Below are positions 34,063 through 45,060 of a DNA stretch of 49,335 nucleotides, in pieces. Numbering within the stretch: position 1 is the stretch's first letter; the number at the start of each line of letters is the position of its first letter. The stretch is from Perkinsus marinus ATCC 50983 (Eukaryota; Perkinsozoa; Perkinsida; Perkinsidae): positions 698,293 through 747,627 of the forward strand of contig NW_003207677.1 in NCBI RefSeq assembly GCF_000006405.1, given 5' to 3'. The position numbers and the translations under genes were made by a program. The notes under the pieces were generated by a model that was not told the DNA's origin, made no database searches, and was given only the letters and a program-made list of their open reading frames with translations.

Positions 34063-34172
34063 TTAGGACGTCTCTGAGTTTATGATCCCAACGTAAGGAC
34101 TCCTTAGATAAGGTGAGGCTATCTCACGAGGCTTTCCCCGCCTCACGTTAAGATCCTAAACTCAAAGACGTC
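34063..34172. repeat. MITE-like hairpin, copy in the F flank
   Basis: AGGACGTCTCTGAGTTTA...GATCC-CAACGT pairs with ACGTTAAGATCC-TAAACTC-AAAGACGTCCT. Arms are about 30 bp with few mismatches, total 110 bp. No coding capacity. Confidence 0.75.
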
Positions 34173-34326
34173 CTGATGTAGGGATAGGGACATCCTAACA
34201 GCTTCAGAAATGAAGTACAAGTAGAATAAAATACCTGGAAGTGATTGAACTTGGGCCAACAGGATGAAATTAGAACTAGCTAACGATTCCACCATCCAGC
34301 ATCTCAACTTCGAACAAACTTTCGTG

Positions 34327-34704
34327 TGTGTGTGTGAGTTTAAAGTCCAACGCCGACAACACGGCTCAGTTAGACTCGCGTCGATGCACATTGGCTCTCG
34401 AGGGATCAGTTTTAGCCTTTCAAATTGCCTACTTTCATCCTGCCAATGAGTTTGGTCCACAGGGGGAGATAACCTCTGCCAATGTACTTCCTTTACTCTC
34501 GGCAGGACCCGCTTACACGACTGCGGGGGCTGTGTACGACCACGGAACACAAGCACTCGCCACAGTGTGTTGACCACAAGCATCATCTCCGAGACTCGAA
34601 AAATCCATACCCTAGCATAAGTCATCCCTCACCCGAGACTATCACTCTCGATGGCAGAAGCATATACCTCTAGTTGCGTTCCTTCATATCACGGGTTTGT
34701 CGCA
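34327..34704. mobile_element. 378-bp insertion (R2) with 7-bp target duplication
   Basis: TTTCGTG occurs at 34320-34326 and 34705-34711 on either side; the empty site, AACTTTCGTGTTGAGCC, is preserved in the E copy at about 28752. The insert begins with a short (TG)n tract and AGTTTAAAGTCCAACG and has no terminal inverted repeats, so a retroposon with a simple-repeat tail (on the opposite strand) is likely. A related fragment sits in an intron of the AP-4 sigma gene (39222-39378). Confidence 0.85.
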
Positions 34705-34999
34705 TTTCGTGTTGAGCCTGTAAGTACAAAAAGGAGGTGGTTCGAGCAAGCAGGGGGCGCCGAGGCAGATTCTGCCCCGAGTTCTGAACTCACTACAAAC
34801 AAACGTCGTTTGTCAAACGACTTCGACATGAACTTTCACCTCCGCGACCTAGCAGATCAACAATAGCTGGACGATTTGCACGTTGTTTGACAAGAGAGGG
34901 ATTCAATAGGGCAGCTGTAGGAGAAACGAGAATTCATCTTCATCCCTCTCACGCATCAGTTATGAGCTGATTTTACTCAGAATCTGCCTCTTGCATCAG

Positions 35000-35600
35000 G
35001 ATCCGCAAATGGCACCACAGCACGCATGCGTTCTATCGATTGAAGAAGCACGCATGAGCTGAAACCTGCAGCCTCCGAGTTGTGACAGGGCGCGTGTCGA
35101 CTCTAGAGTACCATCTGCCAGATGGCATCTGGGAACTGCGGAGGATGACACGCAAGGTACACTAAGGACACTCAGGTCGTCAAGCTTTTGGCGAATCCAC
35201 CGAGGCTTGCTACCTGGAGTGCTCCTAAGACCTACATCGGAGACCTCGGTTAAAAAAATATAATACGCTTAACATATACTACTCCAGGTTGTCAAGGCAG
35301 TCTGGCTTGTGTGACTAGCTTGGCAGCTTGAAGGACTCAGGCGCTCCCTTGTGTCGGCAGCAATTGTGCCAATCGCCGTCCCGAACCAACCAGCCTTCGT
35401 CGAAAGACAACTCTCTGGTGCGGTTTCAGCTACGGAGAAGCTATGCTTTTCATGAGCAAACAGTACAGCGCACAGACCGTCGACTGCGATGCTCCCTTTT
35501 CGCGTAAGGATGCTTTATGAAGTACCTTCGGGCTGCGAAGTTCGGAAGTACTTTAAAGACGCGCCGTAAGCTTAGGAAATGTGGCTTCCGAAACAGCCTT
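35000..35600. other. Intergenic, nothing recognised
   Basis: No convincing exon or repeat except short palindromes such as CCATCTGCCAGATGG near 35109. Confidence 0.4.
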
Positions 35601-35639
35601 ATCCTAATCAGCCCTCCTAACGTGCTTACCGGCGATTTT

Positions 35640-36010
35640 CTCAAGGTAAATCTCCTTATGTCCTTATTCCTTATTCTAACCTTCGAAGGACTACTTCGAA
35701 GTCTCGGTATCCGTTCATTGACTTTCTTCGCGGACTCTGCCTATCATTTGTGATTGCTTTCAACATACTTATACTTTGCCGAGAGGGCAGGCTACTGCCT
35801 TCCGAGAGATGGGTCGACAAATCATTCGGATTACCTACACTAAGTGTAGGAGTTCAAGTCTTGAATATGTGAAGTTCATACTATACTTCATCGTGGCCTT
35901 CACTGCAAGTTATGGGGGCTTCATCATCATCTCCTACATGGCGTATATCATGTAAGACTCGCTCATCTTGCTACTACCAATTGAGAGGCTCCAGTCTCGT
36001 TGAAACTGCT
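35640..36010 (+). pseudogene. Acyltransferase relic G (subtype II)
   Basis: From about 35704 the frame reads RYPFIDFLRGLCLSFVIAF, a clear match to exon 2 of C/D. The conserved His is replaced by Asn (FNILIL). After FGLP the frame is broken by two palindromes (CCTACAC-TAA-GTGTAGG and TTCAAG-T-CTTGAA). A second frame resumes with YVKFILYFIVAFTAS and ends at a preserved GTAAGA donor (35955). No later exon is convincing. A decayed copy. Confidence 0.85.
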
Positions 36011-36417
36011 GTCGCTCGCACGAATTTCGAGTTATTGACAGAATGCTAAATGCGGGTGTTGGTGCATGATCTCGGATACTCCTGCATTCTGTCGGCCATT
36101 ATCTCCGTAGGAAGCTAGCCCCTTCCCCTAGTGTTTGTTCACCTCCCGACTGGACTACTCCACATAAGATAAATGAACATGACAGCACTGAATTGATTCA
36201 GAATGGTGGAGATACAAGTAGCATCATCACTCAGCCTTGCGCAGAGCTTCAACGACCGCTTGGGGGTCTCCTTCAGCTTCCTCGTTGACAGCCAACAGCA
36301 TCTTCTTCTAACTACTGCTAATCTTATCATCGGCTCGTTTACTGGATAGAAAACTGACCACCTTGGAGTTGCCAACGAGACATGGAGTCATCAAAGTCTG
36401 ACCACACACCCGTCATT

Positions 36418-37415
36418 AAATGAGACCAACTGATGCTGTCCGCCACCTCAAGGTTCGCATCATGTTACAGCAACAGCAGACCAGAAGGATAGAAGGGTAA
36501 ATCCAATTAAAGAGGCTCCCATATGCAGCGTTGCCACAACGCTGTATATGGACTTGCACAACGCCGTTGTGCATTTCGACTCGACAGTGTCGAGTCGACA
36601 CTGTACATGCTTCGGCTGCTGTCATTACCCCTCGAGCCCTCAGCATTGATATCAATCGCCGTACTGCTACCTCTTCAGCCACTTGTAGAGTTCTCATGAG
36701 GGCTTTGAGTCCGTATCGAGACCCAACCCAGTGGGTGGCAGTACCTCACTTTTGTTCGGTTCGCTTTAGTACTGTGAAACTTCACTGAATGCTTGTCCGC
36801 GGTTATCAACATAGACATGTGAGAGGGCCCTTCCCAGGAGGTTGATACTCAACTGTACACAACTCTGCTTGGGTTCATGAATATTCCCCAAAGGATAGTA
36901 AATGAAATTGAGATAAGTCAAACTATATGAATCGTGAATGTGTTACGAACAAAGGCGTCTACTCCTGAGAGGTCCCCATTGCCGTCCTCGAAGACCTAAC
37001 ATACTCCAACAGCCTCAAGTGGTCTAGAGTGGGTCCCATCGGGCTCTGTGGATCTGAGCAGAGTTAGTCTATCACGAAGTAGCCGAGGTGTGGTATGACC
37101 TGCAAAGTCAGAGGCCCACCGTGCAGGGCTGTGAATACTTCGACTAATGACGGGCAGCACCGGCACGTTGATAGCAACTTTATGGTCCTTCAGATGGAGT
37201 TCGCGCTTTACTGCAAGCTGGTGTTCACATATGCGTTGGGTGTCCTCGAGGTCACTGACGAGGGACTGCGGTACAGCAGCACGTCTGAGCAACGTGGGCG
37301 TGCCGGGACCACAAGAATTAGAGTACCCAGTGGAAGCGTGAGCATTGGCAGGAGATACCGATGAAGTACTCTCGTTCACACCTAGAACCAGCACTATGAG
37401 AGGTCTCGAGAACAC
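36418..37415 (-). CDS. Candidate multi-exon gene, unrecognised
   Basis: Three protein-like minus-strand stretches: 37415-37000 (QSLVSDLEDTQRICEHQL, VKRELHLKDHKVAINV), about 36900-36775 (FIYYPLGNIHEPKQS, NLLGRALSHVYVDNRGQ), and about 36745-36590 (SRYGLKALMRTLQVAEE, VRRLISMLRARGVM). I could not make all splice phases agree, and the last part runs into palindromes (36530-36615). No family recognised. Real gene or recent pseudogene. Confidence 0.35.
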
Positions 37416-37926
37416 CTACTACTTGGAATACCACTACTGCCAGAACGGGAGGGTACATCCAGGATAGGACTCTGAAGATTTTTCCAATGGCGTGAACCCA
37501 TCTATAGTCAACCTACTGCAATGTTGATAGTAGAAGTAAGCCAAGGCATCCCCGGGACGCTGTATGATCTCGGCTTCAACACGTTGCTCGTTTCCATTCT
37601 CGTTATGCTACGAAACAGTGTGAGCAAACTCCAACGCAACCACTTCCAGTAGAGAAATGAGGAAAACTGTACTGGCAGTAAGCCTACCCATGAGGTAATA
37701 TCATACCACTACTCAAAGGTGATTCAAAACTTCGCGAACAACTTGAAAACCTTGGAATTTCTCAACCACGGACCTTCTGACAACGAAATTTTATGTGAAC
37801 CTCAAGCATATCACAAAAACATGCATACTAAACATGATAATTTTTCATGTCCACCACTGTGCGTGGGAGATTTCCAAGTTATCCACGAAGTTTTGAAACA
37901 CCCTTTACTACTACTGTTGACTTCTC

Positions 37927-38494
37927 TGTGATGCTGGTGGCGTTGGAGGAGCCCCTGCAGGTGGAGCTGCTGTTGCATGTGCTGGTAGCGCTGCTGATAA
38001 TACTGTTGGTAACATTAATACATCTGCTACTACTGCCTCTCCCACCTCCCCAACAACCCTTACCTTCACTATACGACGATCCCTTACCTCACTCAGTCAG
38101 CAGAGTGCAGACTACATGAAGATTATTCACATTCGAGCATGGCCATTGGAGGCATAATATGTAGAGTAGTTGCTGATGCCTATATGCATGTCCGCGTCTT
38201 TGTGGGAAACCACTGCCCCCAAGGAACGTTGAATGCCACCTCCCACAGTCAATGGTATACCAAATGGACCAACAACATGGTCAGCTAGGCTTTAAGACAT
38301 CATTTCTATCCTCTCCCGAGGAATCGGCGATTCCGCATACGGCGACGATCAACTCACATAGTACCCTACCACCTAGGGTCCCCCATGCATGTTCCGCTGA
38401 TCTGTTCCCCTACTATTATCACGAGTCCGAACCGTCTTGTTGGGAGAGAGTAACAGGAGAGAGTGTTGTCGGATACAACTACAGATGGTGGTAA
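37927..38494 (+). CDS. Candidate exons, unrecognised Ala/Thr-rich protein
   Basis: 37927-38149 encodes CDAGGVGGAPAGGAAVACAG followed by a Thr/Ser-rich run and a basic IRRSLTSLSQQ segment. 38252-38494 starts with ATG and encodes MVYQMDQQHGQLGFKT, ending GYNYRWW. An AG precedes the second part. Whether they belong to one gene is unknown, and no family is recognised. Confidence 0.3.
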
Positions 38495-38787
38495 AATATG
38501 TATGTGCTCATTCAAAGTTTAATTATAGAACTTCTATAGACATCTCCTTTGCTTTACGACGGCTCTCGCGATTGGATTTCACATACGAGGCTCCACCCTA
38601 GGAATGCTCTTGAAGCTCAAGACAGGTCTATTCATTCAAATGTTCAATACCAAGTTGGTCCCCGTAGGTGATCGGAATAATCAGCGGCGAGCGAGATGTA
38701 TACGGAGCGGCGGAGCGTAGCGAGAAATGCTTTCAGTTTTTGAAACTCGTACACTACAAGTTGAAGGTTGCATCTCCTTCTTTGAAA

Positions 38788-39778
38788 ATGATTAAATTCA
38801 TTTTGATGGTTAATAAGCAGGGGCAAACACGTCTCGCCAAGTACGCGGATTTCCTAACGATAAAGTAATGACGATTTTGCAGTGAAAGAAAATGCCGTCA
38901 TGGTCTTTATTCAGGGAGCGACAGGCCATCGAGAATGAGCTCATTCGGAAGTGTTTGTCGCGGAGTGAGAATCAGTGTAGTTTTTTGGAATATCGTAATT
39001 ACAAGGTAGTAGTGTTGGAGGTGGGAGACGTACTCCTATTCCGCCCTAGCAGGTGATTTACCGTCGATATGCATCTCTTTACTTCATCATGGGAGTTGAC
39101 GGCTCAGATGAAGACAACGAGCTGGCCTATTTAGAGTTCATACATACACTAGTAGAGACCTTAGATAAGTAATGAGGGGTGGAGTCAACTACGATCGATT
39201 CACACTATTTGAGATAGTGTGTGAGAGTTTTAAGTCCAACGCCTACTACTACGACAACACGGCTTAGATTCGCATCGATGCACATTACATCACGAGGGAT
39301 CAGTTTTAGCCTCTTAAATCGTCTACTTTCTCCATGCCAATGAGTTTTGTCCACAGGGCGAGATAACCTCTGCCAAATAGGATGGTGTTTCCTCGTCATA
39401 CCATCTTTTCAACAACTTGTGAATCTTCATGTCATTCCTCTTCGCATAGGACTTTTCCTATCGCGTGTATCTATTCAATTTGGACAACTTCTGTGTCGAA
39501 TTTGCATATGTTCATAAAGACGATGAGTTCATGGCATTAGTGTTTTCGCTGTGAATAAATTCGGAATAGGTATTTCGAGAACGTATGCGAACTTGATATT
39601 ATGTTCAACATGGAGAAGGCTCATTTCATCCTGGACGAGATGTTAGCCAACGGCTGCATAGCGGAGACCAACACGGCCAATGTAATTTTCTCATACCACT
39701 CCTCGGTGAAATGACCTTTTATTGCAGATACTAGCTCCTTTGTATTTACTCGACAAGCACGGTGATAGTGTCCAGTAA
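38788..39778 (+). CDS. AP-4 complex sigma subunit (clathrin-adaptor small chain)
   Basis: Exons 38788-38864, 38915-39005, 39053-39168, 39570-39681 and 39728-39778 splice in phase into a typical adaptor small chain of about 148 residues. It starts [19 protein letters not shown], the diagnostic sigma N-terminus, then [67 protein letters not shown] and [10 protein letters not shown]. The ending (ILAP-LLDK) fits AP-4 sigma better than AP-1 or AP-2. It would act in cargo sorting at the trans-Golgi. Introns 1, 2 and 4 are about 46-50 bp. Intron 3 is 401 bp and carries an R2 repeat fragment. All family blocks are present and intact. Confidence 0.95.
39222..39378. repeat. R2 repeat fragment in AP-4 sigma intron 3
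   Basis: Matches part of the insert at 34333-34483: AGTTTTAAGTCCAACGCC, GACAACACGGCT, CGATGCACATT, GAGGGATCAGTTTTAGCC, CAATGAGTTT-GTCCACAGG, GAGATAACCTCTGCCAA. A hairpin CACACTAT-TTGAG-ATAGTGTG lies directly before it (39206-39226). Confidence 0.85.
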
Positions 39779-39986
39779 GATTCCTGTATGATTGCGTTGT
39801 TGTTTCTTCCCTCATTCACTCCCGGTGTGCCGCGTTGATCTTATGTTTATTCATACATTTACAAACTTCAATCCATTTGTGGCCTGTCGGAAATTCATCG
39901 CCATTGTCCATTCGACCGAAAAAACATCATTCTTCACACCGCTTTCTACCTCGAGATGAAAAAAGATATAATACGCGCCATCTGAG

Positions 39987-41604
39987 ACGCGCAATCCCTG
40001 GCAGATCGTTTTTCATCGAATTTTGAGCTAATTTCTTCACCAAACACCCTACATATACCTCTTTTACTGGAATCCAAGTCGCGCACTTCAAACTCTAAGA
40101 AAATTTTCAGCCCTATTTTCGATTCCCTGCGCGCATCTACTGCGGCAGTATTTCGCGCGCAAAATATTGAATCACCCTATGGAACATCTCTGAAGCACCC
40201 CTGAAACAAGCTGAGTATCTGGTCACTGAATGTACATACAACCTATCAGCCATAATTATGCCCCTCTACCGTAGCCACTCCATCGTCGATTTCCTATCCT
40301 CCTCTCAGAGCTCTACTGGTACTGTTGGTGGTAGCGGGTCCGACGCCGAGCACAATTGCGTCTACCGCTGTTGATAGAAGTAACCATGTCCACAACTACA
40401 ATACCCGTTTTCAGCCGAATCCCCGTACCAAAAACGAGCATCCAACCGCAATGACGCACCCAGACCTAAGGTCAAGTCGGTGTTACTGCCCAGAAGGAAT
40501 TGTCGGTTTCCCATCAAGGCCCAGCAGCAACTAAGACTACAAAAAAAGCAGGTGCGCGAACCCATCTTCGACAGTGAGTTCGAGGACTTTCGGGACAGGG
40601 TCCGAGAGCGTGTGCAGTACCTCAATTTGTAGGGACGGTAAAACGGTTGCATCTCTTACGGAGTGGGTAAAATTTACCCACTAAATCAGGACTTGCAGCT
40701 GGATGGGTCAGACTAGTACTCAGGGCGCACTGTCTCGGGATGGCTTCATCAACTAGGGTTCTCCGTAACGGAGTGAACGACATCTCCAACCGAGTGAACG
40801 GTTCACTCTGTTGGAAATACTATCTATGTCGATGGCCATGCGAGGGAAGATGTGGCTCGCATCTTCGCTTTCAGCCGCAAGGTGGCTGATCGTGTACAGT
40901 TGTATGACGAGCTCGCGGGAGTCTATCCCTCTCTTCGCACTATTGACGATGATAGCCAGCAGACTCTCCTCCAGGAGCAGGCTGTGGCACGGGGTGATCG
41001 GGTTATTCATGGGGTCGAGTTTCATTCTGAACTGGCTCCTTTCGATGCCGCGTACCGGTCGATTGCCAAGGCGATGAGAGTTACAAACTCTGCCAAGTCT
41101 ACTGCTGGTTTCGAAGCAAGGGTGAACCATCAGCCGGCCGATATCACGCTTGAACTCATACGTAAGCACTTCCGATCATCCAGGGAGTACTTATGTTACT
41201 ATGCTGAGGGCCTTACCATGCAAGTTATTGAAGACCTAAGGAAGTCTTGTCGAAAACATCGGGGGCCAGCGCCTGCAGTTAGTGTGCCGGCTAGAGCAAA
41301 CACAAGTGGCAGGTATGATCGCCTTCGATCTAATTAAGTCACAGCAGTGTTCAATAGTTACTAGTTTCTCTCCCTATGATTGCTGAAGGGATGTAGTTGA
41401 TAAGTACGTCTTGCTCTGATTCTTGCTGTCCACAGAGATGCCGCAGTAGACGCGTGCAGGGAATCGAAAATAGGGCTGAAAATTTTTTCCGAGTTCGAAG
41501 TGCGCGACTTGGATTTCAGTATAAGAGGTATATTTAAGATGTTAGGTGAAGATTTTAGCTCAAAATGTACTTGAAGAAAAAACGATCTGACAAGGATTGC
41601 GCGT
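39987..41604. mobile_element. 1.6-kb unit with long inverted terminal arms (about 160 bp)
   Basis: 39987-40147 is inversely repeated at 41439-41604: both ends carry CGCGCAATCC, CAGATCGTTTTT, AATCCAAGTCGCGCACTTC, CAGCCCTATTTTCGATTCC and TCTACTGCGGCA in inverse order, at roughly 80% identity. Between them lie two exon-like frames. This resembles a DNA transposon with long TIRs, but no target duplication was found and the arms themselves are coding-like, so an inverted duplication of a gene end is an alternative. Confidence 0.75.
40799..41337 (+). CDS. Unrecognised frame inside the inverted-arm unit
   Basis: Open from a TGA near 40795 to TAA 41335-41337, with no upstream ATG, so it is probably an internal exon. 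It reads VHSVGNTIYVDGHAREDVAR, then helical charged segments (KVADRVQLYDELAGVYPS, RKHFRSSREYLCYYAEGL). A donor AG/GTATGA at about 41310 could splice to the frame starting DAAVDACRESKIGLKIF at about 41437, which lies in the right inverted arm. No family recognised; possibly a transposon-encoded protein. Confidence 0.5.
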
Positions 41605-41866
41605 ACTGTGTTCCCTTCTCGAATAACCCAGTATCAACTCAATACCCCAGCGTTGCTAATGGTGCGAACAATGAAGACATGGATAAAATTGATTTCCAGC
41701 AGCGGAACACATCAGCCAACCTGTGAGTGGCGTTCGCGTCGCCTGAATGACAAGCCTCATCGGTAAGCCTCACCTTACCATACAGCCAGTATGTTACGGC
41801 TAGTGGAGCCAACCTGATTTGCGCGAGGAGTGGTATAACACGCATGCAAAGGTCTGCGTTGAACTG
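41604..41866 (+). CDS. Two-exon 3' end of an unrecognised gene
   Basis: Frame with FSNNPVSTQYPSVANGANNE and KIDFQQRNTSANL, donor GTGAGT at 41727, acceptor CAG near 41794, then QYVTASGANLICARSGITR to TGA at about 41866; phases agree. It continues the frame of the right inverted arm after a 5-nt shift, so it may be the true end of the gene whose part forms that arm. Confidence 0.4.
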
Positions 41867-41869
41867 AAC

Positions 41870-43485
41870 TCAAGACAGTATGACTTATAAGAACCTCTCG
41901 AAGAAGTTGAACAGTCACTACGCGGAGACTAACACTACGACACCGCTCATATAAACTTCAACGTCTTTCTCATCATCATAATGGTGCTGTGCTGAGAAGG
42001 GAATACGAGTCCCGTCGACTCCTCCCAAGAGGGTGATAAGAGTCCACACAGCAACGCCTGTTGCCACGGTCGGACGATACAATACTATTCACTATTAATA
42101 TTCGGTTGCCAATCCCTTCACTAGGAAGAGAAGGTTTCCAATAGTAGAAGTAAGCAGAGATTATTCGGGGAGGCTTGGAAAACCCGAGTGACCTCGAGAT
42201 AGATGAGAATAATGATAATAATATGACTATAATATAGATACTATTGTCCACTCATTACCGCGCGTCACAAAAACGACGCTAGCATAGAGTAAGAAAGAAT
42301 AGACGACTGGACGTCTTTGAAACCTGATGGTTTCAAAAACACTTACGCCTACCACTCCAGGACGACAGATTGAAAGTACTACAAAAAGCACAGAGAATCA
42401 GCAGTGGTGACACGGAGATCAACTGCTATTATATTAGGACAGAATACAAGATTGGGATTACTACTACTACGACATATCTCAGACCGTGACAGTATTCAAT
42501 TTTACCGACAAACGAATCTCGGATGAATCATATAAGACGTCGAGAACTACGATCGGGTGCAATTATGAAAACTGAATACTATGGCAAGTAAATAGTAATA
42601 GTGAATGAGTGATAAAAGCGGTGGATCCGTGGTGATGAGATTGTAGCATATTGTTAGGGTCACTACAGAACCCAGCGATAGCCTTCAGAGACTACTTATT
42701 CTACAATGTAACAATCTCATGGTGTGAGTGGTGACTTTCGAGAAGAAGAAGAAGCGATACGAACACGCACCTTGTGAGTGACTGTGAATATTAGAAAAGC
42801 GACATTCAATGATGAACGAGATCAACCCAATCAGCTTCGCTCCGTCTAGCAAACACCGAAGGATAATCAGTTGTTTATAGACGACAAGTACTTCTTAGGC
42901 TGAAATAACAAAAAAGGTATTCATGATTTTATAACAGTCCTCAGAGGCAACAACCAATAAGAAGCTACTCACTATCTACCGTGGGTAGTAGCTAAGAATA
43001 GGTCCCCAGTCGGCTCAACTTCCTTGTGGAAGACAGAAAGCCTTTGAATCGGTAATAACAGCATCAGGAGCAGGATGAGCAACATAGAGCATTAAACAAA
43101 CCATGCCCTAAGTGGTAAGTAAACCACTATGAGATATGGAATGCCGAGCTACTCTGCTTGGTGATGAACACTCTGAATACAGACTGAATACACATGACCA
43201 CTACCCCAATAAGGATAGTACCAGGAAGAGTAAGCAGTAGTAGCTTATTCAAGTATGAGAAGGATAGGCAATCGACATCATAATAATAATAATACCAACA
43301 TCACTACTACTACTAGGTAGAGCAATGCTACAATATTGTAGGAACCGTACGGTCACTGGGGAATACTAAACTAAGTAAGCAATACAGTGCAATGCACTAG
43401 ACGTTTTCCGAGCAGTTCAGCTTTCCATCAATTATCATCGTCACAGTACTGGTAAGGGACGATGCATATGCATAACAATGTTGTA
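41870..43485. other. Long stretch without a recognised gene
   Basis: AT-rich, with many CTACTAC/TAGTAG runs and short palindromes (for example GAAACC-TGAT-GGTTTC near 42330). I found no frame with matching splice sites or motifs. Confidence 0.5.
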
Positions 43486-43487
43486 AC

Positions 43488-43959
43488 TTAAAAAGCGTAT
43501 ACTCCTCGGGGTACAGCTTTTGTAGCTGTCTGCTCAGCCAACTTCTCCGCGCGTTTTTCGTTGGGAGCTCCATCATAGTCAGCAGTTCTTCCCAGAGACA
43601 CTGAAAGGAGACGCTCATCATCGAAGGTATACTCGACTTGTTGTGGGCGGAAGTGAACACTAGCGCCTCGAGAGCGAATGTCATCGTCCATCTCCTCGTA
43701 AACGTCACCGTATATTGACGCCACTGTTGAGCATAGGGACACTGATGAGGGAGAATGCTTCTTCGTCGTCCCTCCCAATTGCAGTGAATCTGATACAAAA
43801 ACCGTCAAACTGCGCCTAAGCTCACGCTAGCTTCAACTCACCGATAGTGAGCTGATTCTCATTGAGCATTATCGAGTCCAGCTCTGGTGGAAGTTGTTCC
43901 TTCTTCAAAATGCTCCTCTTAGGGGCGACTGACCTACCGGCTGAACGGCCTCTGCTCAT
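43488..43959 (-). CDS. Small two-exon gene, 139 aa, unknown
   Basis: Exon 1 43959-43842 (MSRGRSAGRSVAPKRSILKK, then PPELDSIMLNENQL), a 52-bp intron with GTGAGT and a TATCAG acceptor, exon 2 43789-43488 (LQLGGTTKKHSPSSVS, IYGDVYEEMDDDIRSRG, VHFRPQQVEYTFDDE), in phase, stop TAA. The early RSILKK recalls the GILK motif of protein phosphatase inhibitor-2, but the rest does not match, so I do not assign it. Basic N-terminus, acidic middle. Confidence 0.6.
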
Positions 43960-44459
43960 CCGATAACTGCTCGCACGGATGGGCTTATCGGGGACGGCTG
44001 TGCAACTGAAGCGATGAAGATGTGAACAGTTCGACCAGGAAAGAAAGCTAGACTTACCATCCCCATACAGCCGGTCTAAAACATCCTAATATACGTGAAA
44101 ACATTAACTTGAGTGATATTCAAATAACTGGAAATTTGCAGTACTTACGATAGCTCTCTGAATGCGAAAAAGGAATTAACCGAAATGCTGTGGTTGAGCG
44201 GGAATCGCTAACGTCACAAAGGCGGGGACAGCTCCAACACAAAGATACGAAGTGTCTTTCCCAACACGACACTTCAGCAAATGAGTGAGAGATGGTAGTA
44301 GTCATTCTCGATATTATCAAGGGAAAGACGATTTTCGATAATGGTATAAACCAGCATACGTTGGTAGATGACTGACCACAATAATAAGGATACCAGCACT
44401 GAAAGGTTGTATTCAAGCTGAAGGCGCTTTGTTATCGCACTTACTCAGCTCTACTATTA

Positions 44460-45060
44460 CTACGATGCATTGACATGATGGGCGCCCAGGGAAGCAATAA
44501 TACCCTTAGGAGCATCTTGAGCGCTAGGCAAACGATGAAAATGAGGACGATCAACTAGAACCTCAGTACGATTTTTACACTGATGTGCGACCTGTTCAGG
44601 AGGGCTTTCACTCCCGAATGAACAGTACGATACCGATTCTTGGAAATGCACTAGAGGTGCGGCCTGCATTGATTGACTTCGGAGTTCAGTTTTCGATCCA
44701 ACTTTTGCTTTTCTGATAGCATTAACATCAGCAGATGGGAAATGAGCTCGCCCCTCTGAGAAAGTAAACACATAAACAGCCATAGAGAAGTACTGTCAGC
44801 TTACTCCACCGAAGTCTCCTGTTCACTTCCTCCCTAGTATGTTCATGACCCTGGGCATCCTTAGCTTTCTCCGCTCCTATCCCCTTCGGACCAAACAGTA
44901 TATCGAAACAGCCTGGCGTGTAGCTACGTCGACTGCCACTCTCACCGCTGTTACGCTCATCAGTGTGGCCGTTCTGAGAGGCTGTCCTTTTGATAGCGGC
45001 CTCCTTCGCAACAGGCGTTTCCTCCATCGTGCTAGAAGATTTATCAACAGCAGATGTCAT
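44460..45060 (-). CDS. Two-exon gene, 183 aa, unknown
   Basis: Exon 1 45060-44805 from ATG (MTSAVDKSSSTMEETPVAKE), donor GTAAGC, intron 49 bp, exon 2 44755-44460 (KGRAHFPSADVNAIRKAK, VHFQESVSYCSFGSE), in phase. Rich in Ser, Glu and Lys, with one central segment YTPGCFDILFGPKG. No transmembrane helix once the intron is removed. No family recognised. Confidence 0.5.

Noticed and set aside
43842-43959. Protein phosphatase inhibitor-2 assignment from the RSILKK motif
   Set aside because: Only that short motif agrees; the downstream inhibitor-2 blocks are absent.
44728-44805. A transmembrane helix in the 183-aa minus-strand protein
   Set aside because: The hydrophobic stretch is the translation of a 49-bp intron with proper GTAAGC and CAG ends.
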